Origin: Microbacterium sp. T32
GTDB lineage: Bacteria > Actinomycetota > Actinomycetes > Actinomycetales > Microbacteriaceae
Length of the DNA stretch: 64,000 nt
Assembly (NCBI RefSeq): GCF_001619615.1
Contig: NZ_LQQP01000009.1
Span: 1-64,000, forward strand
Reading direction: 5' to 3'
The notes under the pieces are model-generated. The model searched no databases. It saw only the letters and a program-made list of their open reading frames with translations, and had not been told where the DNA came from. Shown here piece after piece: positions 22,368 to 30,422 of the stretch. Within the stretch, counting starts at the first letter, position 1. The number at the start of each line of letters is the position of its first letter. The translations under genes and the position numbers were made by a program.

Positions 22368-22501
22368 AGTCCGCTCCCAACTGAGGCCAGGAGCCGCAGA
22401 ATCACGCGGGAAACGCGGAGTGGAAGCGTCAGCGATCGGACGGTCGAATGGACGACCGACCGGACATCCGTTCCCTCTTCTCATGGAGCGAAGTTCGGCA
22501 G

Positions 22502-24676
22502 TCATGGGCGGGCCTTTCGGCGTCGCCCGATGGGCTCATCGGTCGCGGCGTCACCCTCTTCACCCTGCTGTCGTTCAAGCATCACCCTGTCGGCGTCACC
22601 CTCCCCGTCAGCGGCCCGTGTGGTCTGCTCGCCCGTGAGCGTGATGGCTCCGTAGCGGGCACGGCTTTCAGCGAGGACAGCGTCGGGGTCGGAGATGGCG
22701 GCCGGTGGCGGCAGGGTGGCGGCGGAGAACCAGCCGGATTGCACCCCGCCCGCCATGAGGTCGACGTAGACGTGGAAGGGTGGCAGCTTCATCACGTCCT
22801 CCGGGGTGAGGGCGGAGTGCCGGGTGACGGCGGCGGCATCGACGGGGTCGGCTTGGAACTGAATCTTGTTGCGGGCGTTGGCCGCGATCCCGGCGAGCAG
22901 GCTCGTGGGCATCTGGGCGCGGTGTTGGTGGGCGAGGTGCCAGGCGACGTTCATGGACCGTGACTGTTCGAGGGCTTCGCCGAGGTCGGACTCGTGACGC
23001 ACGAACATCTGCGCCTCGTCGAGGTAGATCGACACCGGACGGCGCTCTGCCTTCGGCACGTCCGCCCGGGCGAGCGTCAGCTGCCACAGCTGGGATACGA
23101 GCAGCGACCCGACCAGCTCGGCCGCGACGGGACCGAGCAGGCCGCGGTTGAGAGGGGCGACGAGGATGCGGGGCTTATCGAAGAGATCGCGGAGGTCGAA
23201 GCGCGGTGCAGCTTGGTCCAGTACCGCCCGGATCGAGGGACGCAAGAGGAACTGGCGCAGTCGGGTGAGGACGGGGCCGATCATGGCGGAGCGGGCGCCG
23301 GGGGTCGCGGCGTCGTACTGCGCCCAGAACTCGGCGAGCGACGGGTCGGTGACGTCTTTCGTGAAGCTGCGCCGGTAGCGGTCGTCTGTCAGCAGCCGCG
23401 GGAGGTCAGCGAGGGTCGATCCTTTCTTCCCGGCCAGGGTGAGAAGGGAGGCGTGGACGGCGTCGCTGGTGCGTGGGCCGAACGCTGACGGGAACAGGCT
23501 CCGGAAGACGGCGAGGAGCCGGTCGGCGACCAGCGGTGCCTGTTCGCTCGCCCCGGCGAACGGGTTCAGACCGACCGGGTCCGGGGTAATCGGGTCAAGG
23601 ACAACAACGTCCTCGGCGCGGTGCTCGGGGATGACGGTCAGGACGTCCATGGCGAGGTCGCGTTTGGCGTCGATGACGACGACGCTGCGGCCTGCGGCGA
23701 TGTCGGCGGCGATGAGGTTGAGCAGCACGGTGCTTTTGCCGACGCCGTTGGGTCCCATGACGTGGGTGTGGCGGACGGCGTCCTTCATCGAGATCCCGAC
23801 CGGCAGGCTCGGGCCGGGGGCGCTGGTGGTGGCGAACACACGCTCCTTGCTCGGCGTGTAGCCAGCAGGTGGAGCGATCAGGCGTGGGTAGATAGGTGGC
23901 ATCCCGGGAAGTACCGTCTCGCCCGTGGGCCAGCCGAGGAGGCAGAGGGCTTCGGCGGCGGTCAGGCGCAGCGGCTTCTTCGCCGGGATCACCGCCTCAT
24001 CGACCAGCTCTGGGCGGTCGGAGACGAGATCGATGCGGGTTGAGCCGGTCTGCAGCTGACGGAGGGCCGCGAGGACGGCGTGGACGAGGAGACGGCGACG
24101 GACGGGGCTGGGCGCGGTGACGCCGATGCGGATGGTGGCGCGGAATCGGTACTGGGCGAGCTTGTCCCGCAGATCTGCCCGGATTTCCAGGGGTGCGGGG
24201 CGGCTGCCTTTGGTGATGAGGTCGAAGAGGCTGAGGTTCGGATCCGGGGTGGAGGCTGGCAGTGCAGCGGGTGGGACGCTGGCGCCGAGGATGACCTGCA
24301 GCACCAGCACGTCGCCCTTCCCGACCGCCCCGGAGAGAGCGGCGTAGAGGGCGCGGAGGGCAGCGCCGGTGGTGTCGAGGCTGAGGCCGAGGTTGCGCTG
24401 CCGAATCCGCACTCGCCCCGACCGCTCCACCGGCACACGGTCGGCGTCGAGGTCGGTGACGGCGACGCCGGGCAGGAGCCGCTTGAGGCTGCTGCTGATC
24501 CCCGAGAGCGTGGTGCGGTGCCCACCCATGAGGTGACGGATGGTGCCGCCTTCGGCGCGGGCTTCGAAGACGACCGGGCCGCGGGACTCGTCGGCGGCCA
24601 GGGTCTCGAGGAACCCGAGGGCGGTGGCCGTTTCGAAGGGACGCCGCCAGTGCAGTTGACGCCAGGTGTCAGTCAT
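22502..24676 (-). CDS. VirD4/TraD-like conjugative ATPase
   Basis: The 724-residue cytosolic ATPase has Walker A GPNGVGKST at about residues 307-315. A VVVIDAKRDL segment follows. Walker B is SIYLDEAQMF near residue 548-557, and the HQHRAQM segment is sensor-like. The first ~270 residues are a substrate-binding-like domain with no membrane segment, as in TraC/TraM-type ATPases of actinobacterial elements. ATG 24676 follows an 8-nt overlap with the previous gene. It probably pumps or couples DNA during transfer. Confidence 0.82.
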   Translation of the reverse strand: MTDTWRQLHWRRPFETATALGFLETLAADESRGPVVFEARAEGGTIRHLMGGHRTTLSGISSSLKRLLPGVAVTDLDADRVPVERSGRVRIRQRNLGLSLDTTGAALRALYAALSGAVGKGDVLVLQVILGASVPPAALPASTPDPNLSLFDLITKGSRPAPLEIRADLRDKLAQYRFRATIRIGVTAPSPVRRRLLVHAVLAALRQLQTGSTRIDLVSDRPELVDEAVIPAKKPLRLTAAEALCLLGWPTGETVLPGMPPIYPRLIAPPAGYTPSKERVFATTSAPGPSLPVGISMKDAVRHTHVMGPNGVGKSTVLLNLIAADIAAGRSVVVIDAKRDLAMDVLTVIPEHRAEDVVVLDPITPDPVGLNPFAGASEQAPLVADRLLAVFRSLFPSAFGPRTSDAVHASLLTLAGKKGSTLADLPRLLTDDRYRRSFTKDVTDPSLAEFWAQYDAATPGARSAMIGPVLTRLRQFLLRPSIRAVLDQAAPRFDLRDLFDKPRILVAPLNRGLLGPVAAELVGSLLVSQLWQLTLARADVPKAERRPVSIYLDEAQMFVRHESDLGEALEQSRSMNVAWHLAHQHRAQMPTSLLAGIAANARNKIQFQADPVDAAAVTRHSALTPEDVMKLPPFHVYVDLMAGGVQSGWFSAATLPPPAAISDPDAVLAESRARYGAITLTGEQTTRAADGEGDADRVMLERQQGEEGDAATDEPIGRRRKARP

Positions 24677-24920
24677 CGGCGTCCCCGTCGTTCTCGTCGT
24701 CCGTCGACGGGACGCTGACGCCGTCGATCTCCGTGTTCGTCGTGGTGGTGCCGTCGTTGTTGTCGACGCGGCGCTTGGCTTCTTCCATGGCGGCGTGCTC
24801 GAGGAGGGCGCGGGCGAGCTTGTCGTAGTCCGGGTGCTCACGTCGTTCCCCGCGGACACGGATGCGGTACTCGCGGCGCGGACGTCCCCGTCCCCGCTTC
24901 GGTGACGATGACCGGCTCAT
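24669..24920 (-). CDS. Small hypothetical protein of the transfer operon
   Basis: The 83-residue protein has a basic N-terminus (SPKRGRGRPRREYRIRVRGE), a helix around DYDKLARALLEHAAMEEAKRR and an acidic tail. It overlaps the ATPase gene by 8 nt, so it is likely an accessory factor of it. No known domain recognised. Confidence 0.6.
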   Translation of the reverse strand: MSRSSSPKRGRGRPRREYRIRVRGERREHPDYDKLARALLEHAAMEEAKRRVDNNDGTTTTNTEIDGVSVPSTDDENDGDADD

Positions 24921-24948
24921 AAGCGGGCCCCCTTCACGATCGAGTGCG

Positions 24949-25143
24949 TCACCAGCGGTCGCGGCGTGCTCGCAGCCACCACACCACCCCGCCCACCAGC
25001 AGGACGACGGCGAGGAGGACGAGCAGCCAGACCCAGATCTGCTGGATCAGCCAGACCGCCGCCCACAGCAGCAGGGCGATGAAGAAGACGGTCCAGGCGA
25101 AAGCCTTGGCGGCCTCGAGTGGGCCGCGGTCGGAGGAGGACAT
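24949..25143 (-). CDS. Small two-helix membrane protein
   Basis: The 64-residue protein has two adjacent hydrophobic segments (about 16-36 and 36-56, Trp-rich) ending in RARRDRW. Start 25143 is preferred because GGAG lies 6 nt upstream; ATG 25155 would add four residues. It sits in the transfer operon and may help anchor the ATPase at the membrane. Confidence 0.65.
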   Translation of the reverse strand: MSSSDRGPLEAAKAFAWTVFFIALLLWAAVWLIQQIWVWLLVLLAVVLLVGGVVWWLRARRDRW

Positions 25144-25193
25144 GAGGGGCTCCATTCAGAAGGCGGAGAAGAAGGTCGAGTTGGCGCAGGCGG

Positions 25194-25868
25194 CTAGGCA
25201 TCGGCTGCCTCCTCGGTGACGGCGACCTTCGTGGTGTTGGTGTTGGTGTTGGTGTTGGTCTTGGTCTTGATGTCGCTGGGCACGGGGTAGCCAGGGATGG
25301 TGATGTCGGAGTCGACCTGATTGCCCCAGACGTGAAACCCGTGGGCGGGGCGACGGGCGAAGAGTTCCAGGTAGGGGCCAGGGCTCAGTCGCTGAATCAT
25401 GACGTGGACCTCCTCCGGCTTATGGGAGTGGTCCTGGCGGGGCAGCATCGTGAACGATCGCTGGCCGCGGAACTTCACCGGCAGCTTGCCCTTCACGCCG
25501 AGCAGCAGCGTTTCGTGGGCGTGGCGGAAGTACTGGCCGAGGCCCATCTGGTCTTTGCCCCAGACGAACTCGTCCTTGAACTCGAACCCCCACTCCCGCA
25601 TCACGTCCTCGGCGACGTAACGCGTAGCCGGGTAGCACCAGAGGTAGAGGTGGGCGTTGTCGGCAGCTAGGGCGCCGATCGGCATCGCTTTGATGCGCTC
25701 GAGGGTCATGAGGGCGTACTTGGAGGCTGCGCCGTACTTCCCTTGCTGACCGGTCGGCCAGGGCGGGTCGACGAGGATCGTCGTGTAGCGCGCCGAGTCG
25801 TCCGGAGGCGTCCCGTCGGAGATGCCGACGTTCTTCAACGGCTCGGCGTTGGTGTTGGTGGTGTGCAT
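25194..25868 (-). CDS. MT-A70 family adenine methyltransferase
   Basis: The 224-residue protein has the catalytic DPPW at residues 34-37. LYLWCYPATRYVAEDVMREWGFEF and the EEVHVMIQRLSPGPYLELFARR block are typical of phage and plasmid MT-A70 N6-adenine methyltransferases. The C-terminal tail contains Lys-Thr and Asn-Thr dipeptide repeats encoded by a short simple repeat at 25231-25262. No partner nuclease is next to it, so it may protect the element from host restriction. Confidence 0.85.
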   Translation of the reverse strand: MHTTNTNAEPLKNVGISDGTPPDDSARYTTILVDPPWPTGQQGKYGAASKYALMTLERIKAMPIGALAADNAHLYLWCYPATRYVAEDVMREWGFEFKDEFVWGKDQMGLGQYFRHAHETLLLGVKGKLPVKFRGQRSFTMLPRQDHSHKPEEVHVMIQRLSPGPYLELFARRPAHGFHVWGNQVDSDITIPGYPVPSDIKTKTNTNTNTNTTKVAVTEEAADA

Positions 25869-26194
25869 GAGAATGTGCTCCTTCCCGCAGCGGTTGTTAC
25901 CCGCTGGGAATGACGGCGACTATCGGGGCCGTGCGGGGGCTGCCCCCTGGTTATGCGCTCTCAGCCGGGCTTCAGCAACCGTCCGATCGCGCACCCGCCG
26001 ATGCCGTGGTCGCGGCCCACAGAGGTGGGGGTGTGGATAAGCGTGAGCGTGTTGCGAAAACCACAACCACGCCTCCACAGATGACGACGGCCACCGGCAC
26101 GAACTCGGCCAGCGGCTGTAGAGAGGAGGACCGGGGCGGGCCGTGTAGCACCGTCCTGCGGTAGCGGATAACCCGCCCCGGTCGGTTCGGGGAC
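25869..26194. other. 326-nt non-coding gap with a long inverted repeat
   Basis: No gene is supported. A small hairpin (CAGCGG/CCGCTG, 25888-25906) lies just upstream of the methyltransferase start. A larger inverted repeat occupies 26129-26183. Confidence 0.6.
26129..26183. repeat. Inverted repeat, 12-bp perfect arms
   Basis: GACCGGGGCGGG (26129-26140) and CCCGCCCCGGTC (26172-26183) flank a 31-nt loop that itself holds ACCG/CGGT. It begins 11 nt past the stop of the minus-strand gene at 26195. It could be its terminator, or a transfer or replication site of the element. Confidence 0.7.
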
Positions 26195-26485
26195 CTACTC
26201 CTTCGGTACCTCGCCGCGGGCCAGGTACGACTCGCGGATCAGGGCCTTGCGGGCCTCCAGCGCGTTGCCGTTCAAAGCGGAAGCGAGCTGGAGGATCGTC
26301 TGGCGGAGCTCGGCCTGCGTGCGGTCGAGCTCCGCCTCGATACGGGCACGCTTACGGTCCCGGCGTCGGCCGATCCACTGCTCCAGCGGCTGCCGGCCGA
26401 AGGCGATCACGAGGACCACCGCGACGTAGACCGCGAAGATGACGGCATAGACACCGAGGATGCTGAGCACTTCGACCACGGGCAC
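26195..26485 (-). CDS. Small membrane-anchored coiled protein
   Basis: The 96-residue protein starts at GTG 26485. Residues about 5-30 are one hydrophobic segment (LSILGVYAVIFAVYVAVVLVIAF). The rest is charged and helical (RRDRKRARIEAELDRTQAELRQ). It has a Phe/Gly/Arg-rich membrane exit. It follows the gene at 26490 without spacer. Unknown function. Confidence 0.6.
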   Translation of the reverse strand: MPVVEVLSILGVYAVIFAVYVAVVLVIAFGRQPLEQWIGRRRDRKRARIEAELDRTQAELRQTILQLASALNGNALEARKALIRESYLARGEVPKE

Positions 26486-26489
26486 GTCA

Positions 26490-26798
26490 TCACAGCCGGG
26501 AGATCGCCTGCGCGGCGCCAATAGTGAAGGCGTCGACGACGTGCTTGTAGCGGGCCTCGCCGAGCGGGGCGACCTGGATGAGGTGTTGCTCCAGTGCCGT
26601 GAGAGCACCGACGTTCTGCAGCACGGAGTTTGTCAGGAACGCACGCCCCTGCTCCTTCACCTCCGCCACGATCGCCTGCGCCTGAACACGCTCCGCCTCG
26701 CGGCTCGTCTGCCGCTGCATGCCAGCGCTCATCTGAGCAAGCCCAGTGGAGGTGAAGGCTGCACCCAGTTGCGCGAGCTCGTTCTTGGTACCGATCAT
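26490..26798 (-). CDS. Hypothetical helical protein
   Basis: The 102-residue, Ala/Gln/Glu-rich helical protein begins MIGTKNELAQLG. A good ribosome site (AAGGAAG) lies about 10 nt before ATG 26798. No domain recognised. It forms a pair with the membrane protein downstream. Confidence 0.6.
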   Translation of the reverse strand: MIGTKNELAQLGAAFTSTGLAQMSAGMQRQTSREAERVQAQAIVAEVKEQGRAFLTNSVLQNVGALTALEQHLIQVAPLGEARYKHVVDAFTIGAAQAISRL

Positions 26799-26858
26799 TC
26801 TCAGTTCTTCCTTCCTTAGAGGCGGCCTCCGGCCGCGGTACTCTCTAGACCGGTCGAC

Positions 26859-27038
26859 CTAGAGAAGCTTGGCAATGAGGCGCATGAGCACCTCGAGTTC
26901 GTCGAAATGTTCGTTCGCGTCCTGCAGGACGTCAGCGTTCGGCGTTTCGGCTTCGCTGTCCCCGTTTAGGGCTTCGACGGCGGCGGTTAGCGCCCGAATG
27001 GCGGAGATGAGATTTGCGATCAGTTCGTTGTGGTTCAC
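26859..27038 (-). CDS. Small hypothetical protein, GTG start
   Basis: The 59-residue protein begins MNHNELIANLISAIRALTAA and ends ELEVLMRLIAKLL. It is a two-helix, Leu/Ala-rich reading. GGAG lies 5 nt before GTG 27038. It belongs to the same minus-strand run as its neighbours. Supported by the ribosome site and sensible composition only. Confidence 0.5.
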   Translation of the reverse strand: MNHNELIANLISAIRALTAAVEALNGDSEAETPNADVLQDANEHFDELEVLMRLIAKLL

Positions 27039-27140
27039 CAGGGCTCCAGTGAGGGACGGCGGAAGCGGACATCGCCCACGTTCCCTGTCCTCATTCCCTC
27101 GGCAACCGCGAGGATTTTTTTCTTTCGAGGGAAAGGAAAA

Positions 27141-27170
27141 ACGCCTGCTCGCGGGGGTGCGAGCAGGCGT
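27141..27170 (-). terminator. Rho-independent terminator (minus strand)
   Basis: A perfect 12-bp stem (27141-27152 with 27159-27170) is followed, on the minus strand, by TTTTTCC. It lies 50 nt past the stop of the gene at 27220. Confidence 0.85.
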
Positions 27171-27219
27171 GAGTTGGCCCAGCTGACTGGTGTGTGTTGA
27201 TGCTTGTTAGCGCCAGGTT

Positions 27220-27744
27220 TCAGAGGAAGCTTTCTTCCTTCCATCCCGGCAAGGCTCTTGTAGCCTTCGCGTGTTCGTAGTTGGAACGGTCGAAGGCGGG
27301 ATGAGCGAAGAGGTCTGCCTCCGACCCTTCCCTTACAAGGGTGCCCATCATGTAGATGCCGTTGACGGACCAGCGTGCGCGCTGGTCGTCGGTCGGTTCC
27401 CTGCGCGGGAGAAATTCGATCTGCACGTGCTCTTCGGCTCTGTCATCGCCGACCCACAGGCCGATTGCGCGGATGACGGTGAGCAGATAGAGGTCGTAGG
27501 TGGGACACGCGAGCACTGCATTGCCGTAGATAAGCCAGGCGAGCAGGAGATCAGCGAAGCAGCGGACGACGCCTTCTTGGACGAGTTCTGTCACTCGTCC
27601 GTACGCGAAGTTGTCGAAGCCGCGGATCGCGTCGCTCGCTTGCAGAGGGAAGTAGGTGCTGTAGCCAGGTGAGTAGAGGAACCGCATGTGTTCCGTCGCG
27701 AGCTCACCTGGATCGTTCTGGTCGTTTGTGTTGTCGCGGGCCAT
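27220..27744 (-). CDS. Hypothetical protein behind a strong promoter
   Basis: The 174-residue protein begins MARDNTNDQND. GAAGGAGG lies 5 nt before ATG 27744. The middle is hydrophobic and aromatic (CFADLLLAWLIYGNAVLACPTYDLYLLTVIRAI split by charged turns) but probably a helical core rather than membrane spans. The C-terminus is charged. No family recognised. It has its own near-consensus promoter and a terminator, so it is a single-gene unit. Confidence 0.7.
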   Translation of the reverse strand: MARDNTNDQNDPGELATEHMRFLYSPGYSTYFPLQASDAIRGFDNFAYGRVTELVQEGVVRCFADLLLAWLIYGNAVLACPTYDLYLLTVIRAIGLWVGDDRAEEHVQIEFLPRREPTDDQRARWSVNGIYMMGTLVREGSEADLFAHPAFDRSNYEHAKATRALPGWKEESFL

Positions 27745-27778
27745 GGTGGCCTCCTTCAATGGGGGCCAACCCAGTAGC

Positions 27779-27810
27779 ATGTTAACATATTGCTTGACTT
27801 TTGTCAAGCA
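27779..27810 (-). promoter_or_regulatory. Sigma-70-type promoter with overlapping operator palindrome
   Basis: On the minus strand TTGACA (27802-27807), 17 bp, then TAACAT (27779-27784). The perfect palindrome TGCTTGAC/TTTT/GTCAAGCA (27791-27810) covers the -35 box, where a repressor would block polymerase. It drives the gene at 27744. Confidence 0.75.
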
Positions 27811-27823
27811 GTTTGGCGACCCA

Positions 27824-27829
27824 TAGAAT
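27824..27829 (+). promoter_or_regulatory. -10 element, leaderless start of the divergent gene
   Basis: TAGAAT is followed by 6 nt and ATG 27836; no ribosome site precedes it. Confidence 0.5.
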
Positions 27830-27835
27830 GCCGCC

Positions 27836-29293
27836 ATGGTGGGCGCGAACGATTCGGACGATAGCGCCGCACGTGCCGGCTCGGAAGCTGAGATCCCACC
27901 GGCTGGCGTGATGAGGACGGGCCTTGTCGCCCAGGATCTGCAGGACCTTCTTGCCAGGTACCCAAGCTTTCGCCTGCAGCAAGGGCGCAATGTGAAGCGG
28001 GCTGCGGAAAGCTGGCTGCAAAGCGTCGGCGTAGAAGACGTCGATGCGGAGTCCGTCCTTCGAAGCGAGCTGACAGTGATCTTGTCGGAGCCGCTCGCCG
28101 GCCGCGGCGAACTCCTCGCGGCGGGTTGGCTTCTCCGCATGCGGCCAGCGCATGACCTGGACCAGGCACAAAAAGATCTCGGGGGCCGAGCAGTCGGTGC
28201 CGGATCGATGTCCGCACGGAAGGTCGACGAAGGACTAGAGAAGAAGACTACGTCCGCCTTCCGGCACGTTGCCGCGCTCTGCTTGGAGCGCTGGTCGGAG
28301 CAGTGGGCGGCTAAGCCACTGAAGGAGCCGCGAACGGCGTTTCAGCCTGGAGAAGACGGCCATACCCCTCGCACGCGTGCAGTTGCGTCCGCTCTAGCTG
28401 AGGCACTTGACGAGAGATTCAACGACTTGAGGTCCAGTCCAGCGAAGCTTCGTCAGCGTCGCATGGCGTGGAGAGGAGACGCACCGTCATCGCCTTCCAA
28501 GCCGGAATCCCTCACGTGGAAGCAGAAGATCGCGCATCTAACGTGGGCATCGACACGTCGACGAGTGATCACGTCCACCGTCGTCGGACTCGCGGTGTTG
28601 GCGTTCGTCATCGCAGGACTCGTTGCTAATGCAGCATTTGGAGGCCCCCCACCCCTGACCCGCACGGACGTTGTCGTGTACAGACCGACTCTCCCCACGA
28701 CGCTCCCTGAAGCAAGGGGCTCTCGTTACACCGACCTGACGTGCATGGAGTCCAACACATCACCTCGTCGAGACGCTCGGCTCTGCGTCACCGTGAACCT
28801 CGGACCAGTTTTCGACCCCTGCTTCGAGATCGACGAACACTACGTATCGTGCCCTGATCCTGCTCTATCCGATCGTGGGCAAGCCTCCTACGTCGTCGAT
28901 GACCGGATCCGCCCCGTCATTGAAAATGTGCAGAGGCGGAACTACCCGGTGGACCGACAACTCTCGATCGACGCCGCCGTACACGAGTCGCGCCCGTGGG
29001 CAATTGCACTGAAAGACCCGCTCAGTGGCGGCAATCGGGTGTGTATCGCGAAGTACGACGACATCCTCAGTCCGCTTCCTGTGAAGTTCGCGTGCGTCAA
29101 ATGGGAGACGAGGTACGCCCTCGACATCGAGGCACTCATCGATGGCACCGATCGGGGCGCGACGTTGAACTTCACCGGCGACTCAACCATCGTCTTCGAC
29201 CTTGATCAATCCAAGCCCGTATGGACGGTGCGTGCGCCTGACGGCCCGGACGGGGTGTACGGCGAAGTTGAAGTAGCAGCGGCGTACTTCTAG
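27836..29293 (+). CDS. Single-pass membrane protein of unknown function
   Basis: The 485-residue protein has a cytosolic part (about 1-240) that is helical and charged. One membrane segment lies at about 243-267 (VITSTVVGLAVLAFVIAGLVA). An extracytoplasmic part (about 270-485) has several Cys. Such an inside-sensor, outside-domain layout fits a signalling or envelope role, but no known domain was recognised. It is divergent from the operator-controlled gene at 27744. Confidence 0.65.
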   Translation: MVGANDSDDSAARAGSEAEIPPAGVMRTGLVAQDLQDLLARYPSFRLQQGRNVKRAAESWLQSVGVEDVDAESVLRSELTVILSEPLAGRGELLAAGWLLRMRPAHDLDQAQKDLGGRAVGAGSMSARKVDEGLEKKTTSAFRHVAALCLERWSEQWAAKPLKEPRTAFQPGEDGHTPRTRAVASALAEALDERFNDLRSSPAKLRQRRMAWRGDAPSSPSKPESLTWKQKIAHLTWASTRRRVITSTVVGLAVLAFVIAGLVANAAFGGPPPLTRTDVVVYRPTLPTTLPEARGSRYTDLTCMESNTSPRRDARLCVTVNLGPVFDPCFEIDEHYVSCPDPALSDRGQASYVVDDRIRPVIENVQRRNYPVDRQLSIDAAVHESRPWAIALKDPLSGGNRVCIAKYDDILSPLPVKFACVKWETRYALDIEALIDGTDRGATLNFTGDSTIVFDLDQSKPVWTVRAPDGPDGVYGEVEVAAAYF

Positions 29294-29461
29294 ATTGCGG
29301 CGACGGTCGCTCATGCGCCCCGATCAGCGCGCAGAGATGCTCGGGATGAACGGCAAAATCTGGTCGAAGGAATCTCGATCACCTCGCAGATTGCAAGCAC
29401 TGGCGCCGGCCGCGGATTCGCAGCCGCTTCGCCTGTCGTCACTACCCGACCCTGATCCTGG

Positions 29462-30010
29462 TTAGGGGACTCCAGGAACCGCGGGCGCAGGTGAGGTGCC
29501 TAGGAGCGCGCCCACGCACACGATACCGAGCGCGGCACAGACGTTGAGGCCGGCAAGTATTACCGCGGAACGACTGATGCCGAGCCAGCGCGAGTCTACG
29601 TAATCGGACGAACTTCGTGTCCACAATGCAACCGCGAAAGCAAGCCCCACTCCAACGGAAAGAAATACCAGTATTGAGTACCAAACGGATTCGACAACAA
29701 GACCGCTCCCGAGGACCGCCGAAAGGAGAGTGATACTCCCTGTGAGGGCATTGGCTCCCTCTGCGTTCTTCGAATTAACACGCGCGATTGCATCGGCTTT
29801 ATAGCCGTCGGGTATCAAGTCGCGGGCGAGGCGTTTGGGCCGTAGATGTGGAGATATATGGGCCTCGAAAGGAGGCACCGCCTCCGCAGCCTCAGCCGCC
29901 TCGAAATGAGCGCTGGTTATGTGTCCGCTTAGCCTTCGCACTAGAGCCGACAGTATCTGCGCCAAGGCTGCGGCGAGAAAAGGCAAAGCCTTGACCACAT
30001 CTATGTTCAC
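29462..30010 (-). CDS. Hypothetical membrane protein
   Basis: The 182-residue protein has an N-terminal amphipathic helix, then three hydrophobic segments (about 91-108, 108-130 and 148-170). Its start overlaps the stop of the gene at 30007 by 4 nt (ATGA), so the two are coupled. No family recognised. Lower GC than the core genes suggests acquisition. Confidence 0.6.
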   Translation of the reverse strand: MNIDVVKALPFLAAALAQILSALVRRLSGHITSAHFEAAEAAEAVPPFEAHISPHLRPKRLARDLIPDGYKADAIARVNSKNAEGANALTGSITLLSAVLGSGLVVESVWYSILVFLSVGVGLAFAVALWTRSSSDYVDSRWLGISRSAVILAGLNVCAALGIVCVGALLGTSPAPAVPGVP

Positions 30011-30393
30011 GGTTGGCAGGTGATGTATGCAGAGTCAAGCTGTGTCGTATCCCACGCCCCCCGCGCGCCAAAGCGCCAATCAATGTTCAACGCGATTTCC
30101 ACGACGAGTGGAGTGGGATGCCCGCCCGCTTGATACTGAATCTCCTCGATGCCAATGTGCACACCACTCGGTTGCAGGTGAGCGACGGTCTTGGCTTCCG
30201 GCTCCGCGCTTTGCGGATACCATACGCGCGAGTCCTGTGATCGAGACCAGGCCTGCACATGGTACGGGCGGTTGGTTTCGTTCCGAACAGTCAGTTCTTG
30301 ATGTGCGACCGAGTTGTCAGAGAGGTGCGACAGAGCAACTCCCGTTGTGCCCCGAAGCGCAAGTTCAAGCGTAAATCGCGGACGTGATGCCAT
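30007..30393 (-). CDS. Hypothetical protein, beta-rich
   Basis: The 128-residue protein looks beta-rich (QELTVRNETNRPYHVQAWSR, VVEIALNIDWRF). It has no signal peptide or membrane span. It is coupled to the membrane protein downstream. Unknown function. Confidence 0.6.
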   Translation of the reverse strand: MASRPRFTLELALRGTTGVALSHLSDNSVAHQELTVRNETNRPYHVQAWSRSQDSRVWYPQSAEPEAKTVAHLQPSGVHIGIEEIQYQAGGHPTPLVVEIALNIDWRFGARGAWDTTQLDSAYITCQP

Positions 30394-30422
30394 ACTTCCC
30401 CCCGGTAGCTACCTCGCAGCAG

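Noticed and set aside
22285-22501. A gene in the gap between the ATPase and the replication-relaxation gene
   Set aside because: Available frames are shadows of neighbours; the stretch mainly holds a short hairpin.
27035-27244. Minus-strand open frame across the terminator
   Set aside because: It spans a strong hairpin and its composition is not protein-like; the GTG 27038 frame is better supported.
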